Shown: one piece after another, positions 64,000 to 64,000 of the stretch | How positions within the stretch are numbered: position 1 is the stretch's first letter | How the letters are laid out: the number at the start of each line of letters is the position of its first letter | Source: Roseateles asaccharophilus | Lineage (GTDB): Bacteria; Pseudomonadota; Gammaproteobacteria; Burkholderiales; Burkholderiaceae_C | Length of the DNA stretch: 64,000 nucleotides | NCBI RefSeq assembly: GCF_004362405.1 | Contig: NZ_SNXE01000008.1 | Span: forward strand, 97,022-161,021 | Direction of reading: 5' to 3' | Made by a program: the position numbers and the translations under genes | Notes under the pieces: model-generated | What the model saw: the letters and a program-made list of their open reading frames with translations, nothing else | What the model was told of the DNA's origin: nothing | Databases searched by the model: none

Positions 64000-64000
64000 A
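56888..64000 (+). CDS. Second giant two-partner-secretion exoprotein, N-terminal 2371 codons (cut by window edge)
   Basis: The same ESPR signal, TPS domain and passenger as in the gene at 45964, with every residue seen being identical over 2371 codons. The part that would match the YDG/MBG repeats and cysteine tail is outside the window, so it is unknown whether this copy has the same C-terminus. It follows the first gene by 100 bp in the same direction. The upstream sequence is different, so expression may differ. Confidence 0.92.
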   Translation, partial: MNAHCFKTVFSTRLGALVAVGEHALTQGKAGSGAGGSGVGIGAGAGSGAWSYVGAVAVGLALTSAAWAQAGAPALPSGAQLAQGAATVQTVAPGQMQIVQGSDRAVLNWQSFSVGSGGLVKIDQPTAQSMLLNRVVGADASQILGRVQANGQVVLVNPNGVVFGKDGSVSASSFTASTLGISDADFMAGRLNFSRNGSQAGVRNEGRLQSEAGGYVALLGAKVENAGEIATRGGAAVLAAAEQVSIALSGTGKIRLALSPAAVDMAVSNAKEGVIVSEGGQVLLRAQAVNQAVASLLQSGKIDASAGQGGEVSLLTDGGLIKVDGSILANSTQDDKGGDIVIGRDLQTGVLAKRTDVSGSQLSSRGGFIETSGDWLKTDAVKVEAGLWLLDPADIVIDNFSGSNSNIGTSTSAPTTSYTPVSGAAASQIDVGVINTALASGNVVITTTNTGTAGAGNGDITLNAPISFAGSGSGSVGNLTLTADRDIILNASISNTYRTTLTATRDLRINENISAQDGITARAGRDVYVMKNFGGGTASSIEAAYKGGTPANGWMTGTGQVILDPAAVLSYNYALTLNSGLGYTSSGSTDTSNGARVNFSDSQLNWNNGANPGGWVRLRGFQDVSLSNARGGSAAVTIPSGTLEVQARNITVGTNLSAADMTLNAGMFESTAGATLGQYNNGNWINKQGALTLGSSVLGYSGVLDLRSGIANAGTGARTSIAGSNVAWSNSAAGALRLYGFDTVTTSSDVRAGSVDVFSNQINQQGNINSAGSVRLVAASFDAAGNPLGSLAGNTTTPTGWQNLKGEIDISAGKTITGTSFDLRSGVNSSNTLLRKDFDAAQTLIGVGGTLSSSTASSLYLAGFRDVKLPNFTDITGAGSYQVFARNIDASTIPAGKFNAFTLRLWAGLYQDQLGVNRYSFNQVGRNGVGMGGDNNNAGTITLPSSLMVQSSVLDLSSGLTGVSGSQRVNFSPSSLGPYVDPSNPTRYTGAYYTTSGGVNTQRQGGARYLNLHGFNTVNLPATPLNYEQVDIGANNVVINADINAGQGSWWPLPFYLYIQAGTYNPTTGVSGGTNAGSVSFNNDPVIRVQGYTPAGFYGTASSPLGFNSYLQIINGATAADFTARLGYTKADYSAGGTGVFTNLTLQNFSNTRLQLENASDKITVKDYNGTGSINITQASGATGAIRIFNDLSAENTITLNAGNGSIRMGSQVAKAPTISLTTGANSAANIDADTLNVTSKNLGSTLVVNEANNVTLANSGANTDTGNIEINARGELSLGANFTRSGAGNTASLTLRADAQFGNTLDTSTGNWQSQTLNTVFSSYNNGTTGEAGGDGYGAIRVSSAQPTLVLPSFRQVAVVDAAAGFTTPASNTSYFRPDGTLYPNSTLLPQGSIIVLGAGVSPTAAMDLMTASGSPYRIKSTVTQGGWSVTAANTFFNSSGVAYASGTLLPVGTEVYYKTSTAAPSGNITNTYPNGGNNGQQLLYVVGGYTTTNSVNTVPDYVSKGTSFTASYNFGGLSASLASSATTIGGDTPVDVSQAANYYGNPVSGTNSRLHMSGQFYTFNPSGVLSSTGYLDGTQAAPTQINQLATGTGNNSTTGNGWDTRWGTATITTAGGDLRLFSGPRHALAGPGYGVGDPADLNIFNNPVTNDFVNTKSIKDSAFALNAGTGNLVALGFRDVLLDPSGTLSSSGNVTIGAARDMVLNNNSNLGGSGSLTTLLAGGMITNKVGGVYNTLGASTGAGASNLMVLAGGGVDLRTNMASVVGSLQDNPLMTGVLAGGMAPTGSFNIIGSNNQTAGLVVGDSFTNALVNDVTFDGTAGILYSASTPLSRTGINTKPNASGSGSVTGNYGAVTLSTAGNTGTAADIVVNGAINTQPTGGNVQLTAQRHVLQAADVRAGAGDVSLTASSGSISRTAGTVGGNDVVLSAATTIGSSSQSISTAADTLGLNSAGNQFVSESNDVTLAASTTGNGAVVVSAGGTLTVGSASGLSGISSGSGEVNLKGNALAVNANIATTSNAFLEAVGNITANGAGRISAAAAVLSAGGSMGSAGSRVLTAVQRLALNANGDSSTTAFVSDLDGVQLSAKAPNGGGLDVQSASGNLVLDRFSLTPGAANAQGYVAPTSSSVGVDGTGNVSLQAVAGMVDVAKDLRAAGTVRVQGKTADGSTAVMLRSGVSLSNSATAGQSTTLLAEQGNIAAEGPASVTAGTGAGVIQLLAGSDASSAGSVDGSNLTITQSGAGTAQGNNGTVGVLVQTTGSGDVMGPKVINNGSGNVVLSAGSALAAGNAAGGQVKTVSGNSTSQLGGGKTYVYTGAAASSGDLELIDSSFSTLYLSQVGSNLANARTNTDFAAGPQHNSGSNSQVMVRE

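Overview
The window looks like chromosomal DNA of a high-GC betaproteobacterium of the order Burkholderiales, in the Roseateles/Mitsuaria/Rubrivivax direction. I base this on the strong GC third-position bias, DUF2788 and DUF2189 proteins, PII-uridylyltransferase next to methionine aminopeptidase, GC-rich palindromic intergenic elements of the kind common in Comamonadaceae-like genomes, and a KdgR-type pectin regulon. Genus is an inference. No rRNA, CRISPR array or complete mobile element is visible. One tRNA gene is present.

Positions 1-11.9 kb form a complete pectin/oligogalacturonide utilisation locus. A TonB-dependent receptor (cut by the window start) and kdgF run leftwards. kduI, kduD, an ABC importer (two permeases, an ATPase, a binding protein), oligogalacturonate lyase, a pectinesterase-pectate lyase fusion and the IclR regulator kdgR run rightwards. 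Extracellular or periplasmic esterase/lyase activity makes oligogalacturonides, the receptor and ABC system import them, Ogl cuts them to unsaturated monomers, and KdgF, KduI and KduD carry these to 2-keto-3-deoxygluconate. A good KdgR-box match lies in the divergent promoter. GC-rich palindromes sit inside the transporter operon, one of them within a coding sequence.

Positions 12-15.1 kb look like an accessory patch: an SMR (Gdx/SugE-like) exporter, a possible solute-binding-protein remnant, a small membrane protein, a TerB-like protein with three 32-residue C-terminal repeats, an integrase N-terminal remnant and tRNA-Ala(CGC) with its terminator. Positions 15.2-31.3 kb are mostly housekeeping: an alpha/beta hydrolase, DUF2788, DUF2189, selU, glnD, map and uppP, then tetR-pcm-rhodanese-tolC, nhaR, a Bax-inhibitor-1-like protein, yaaA, a prolyl 4-hydroxylase, a lysine-rich exported protein and a fatty acid hydroxylase. 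Positions 31.3-45.4 kb hold two divergent alpha-glucan operons: malK-malE-malF-malG-aldo/keto reductase leftwards and glgP-glgB-glgX-malQ rightwards. They are separated by 348 bp carrying three TGTAG/CTACA-type palindromes that look like operators.

Positions 45.9-64 kb hold two tandem giant two-partner-secretion exoprotein genes. The first encodes 3607 residues: an ESPR signal, a TPS domain, a beta-helical passenger, a YDG/MBG repeat region, a proline-rich linker and a cysteine-containing tail. The second is cut by the window end. From one base before each start codon to the last-but-one base of the window, about 7.1 kb appears identical between them, while the upstream regions are unrelated. 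This is the most striking feature here: a very recent duplication or gene-conversion tract whose edge falls on the start codon, giving two promoters and potentially two different C-termini on the same N-terminal 2370 residues.
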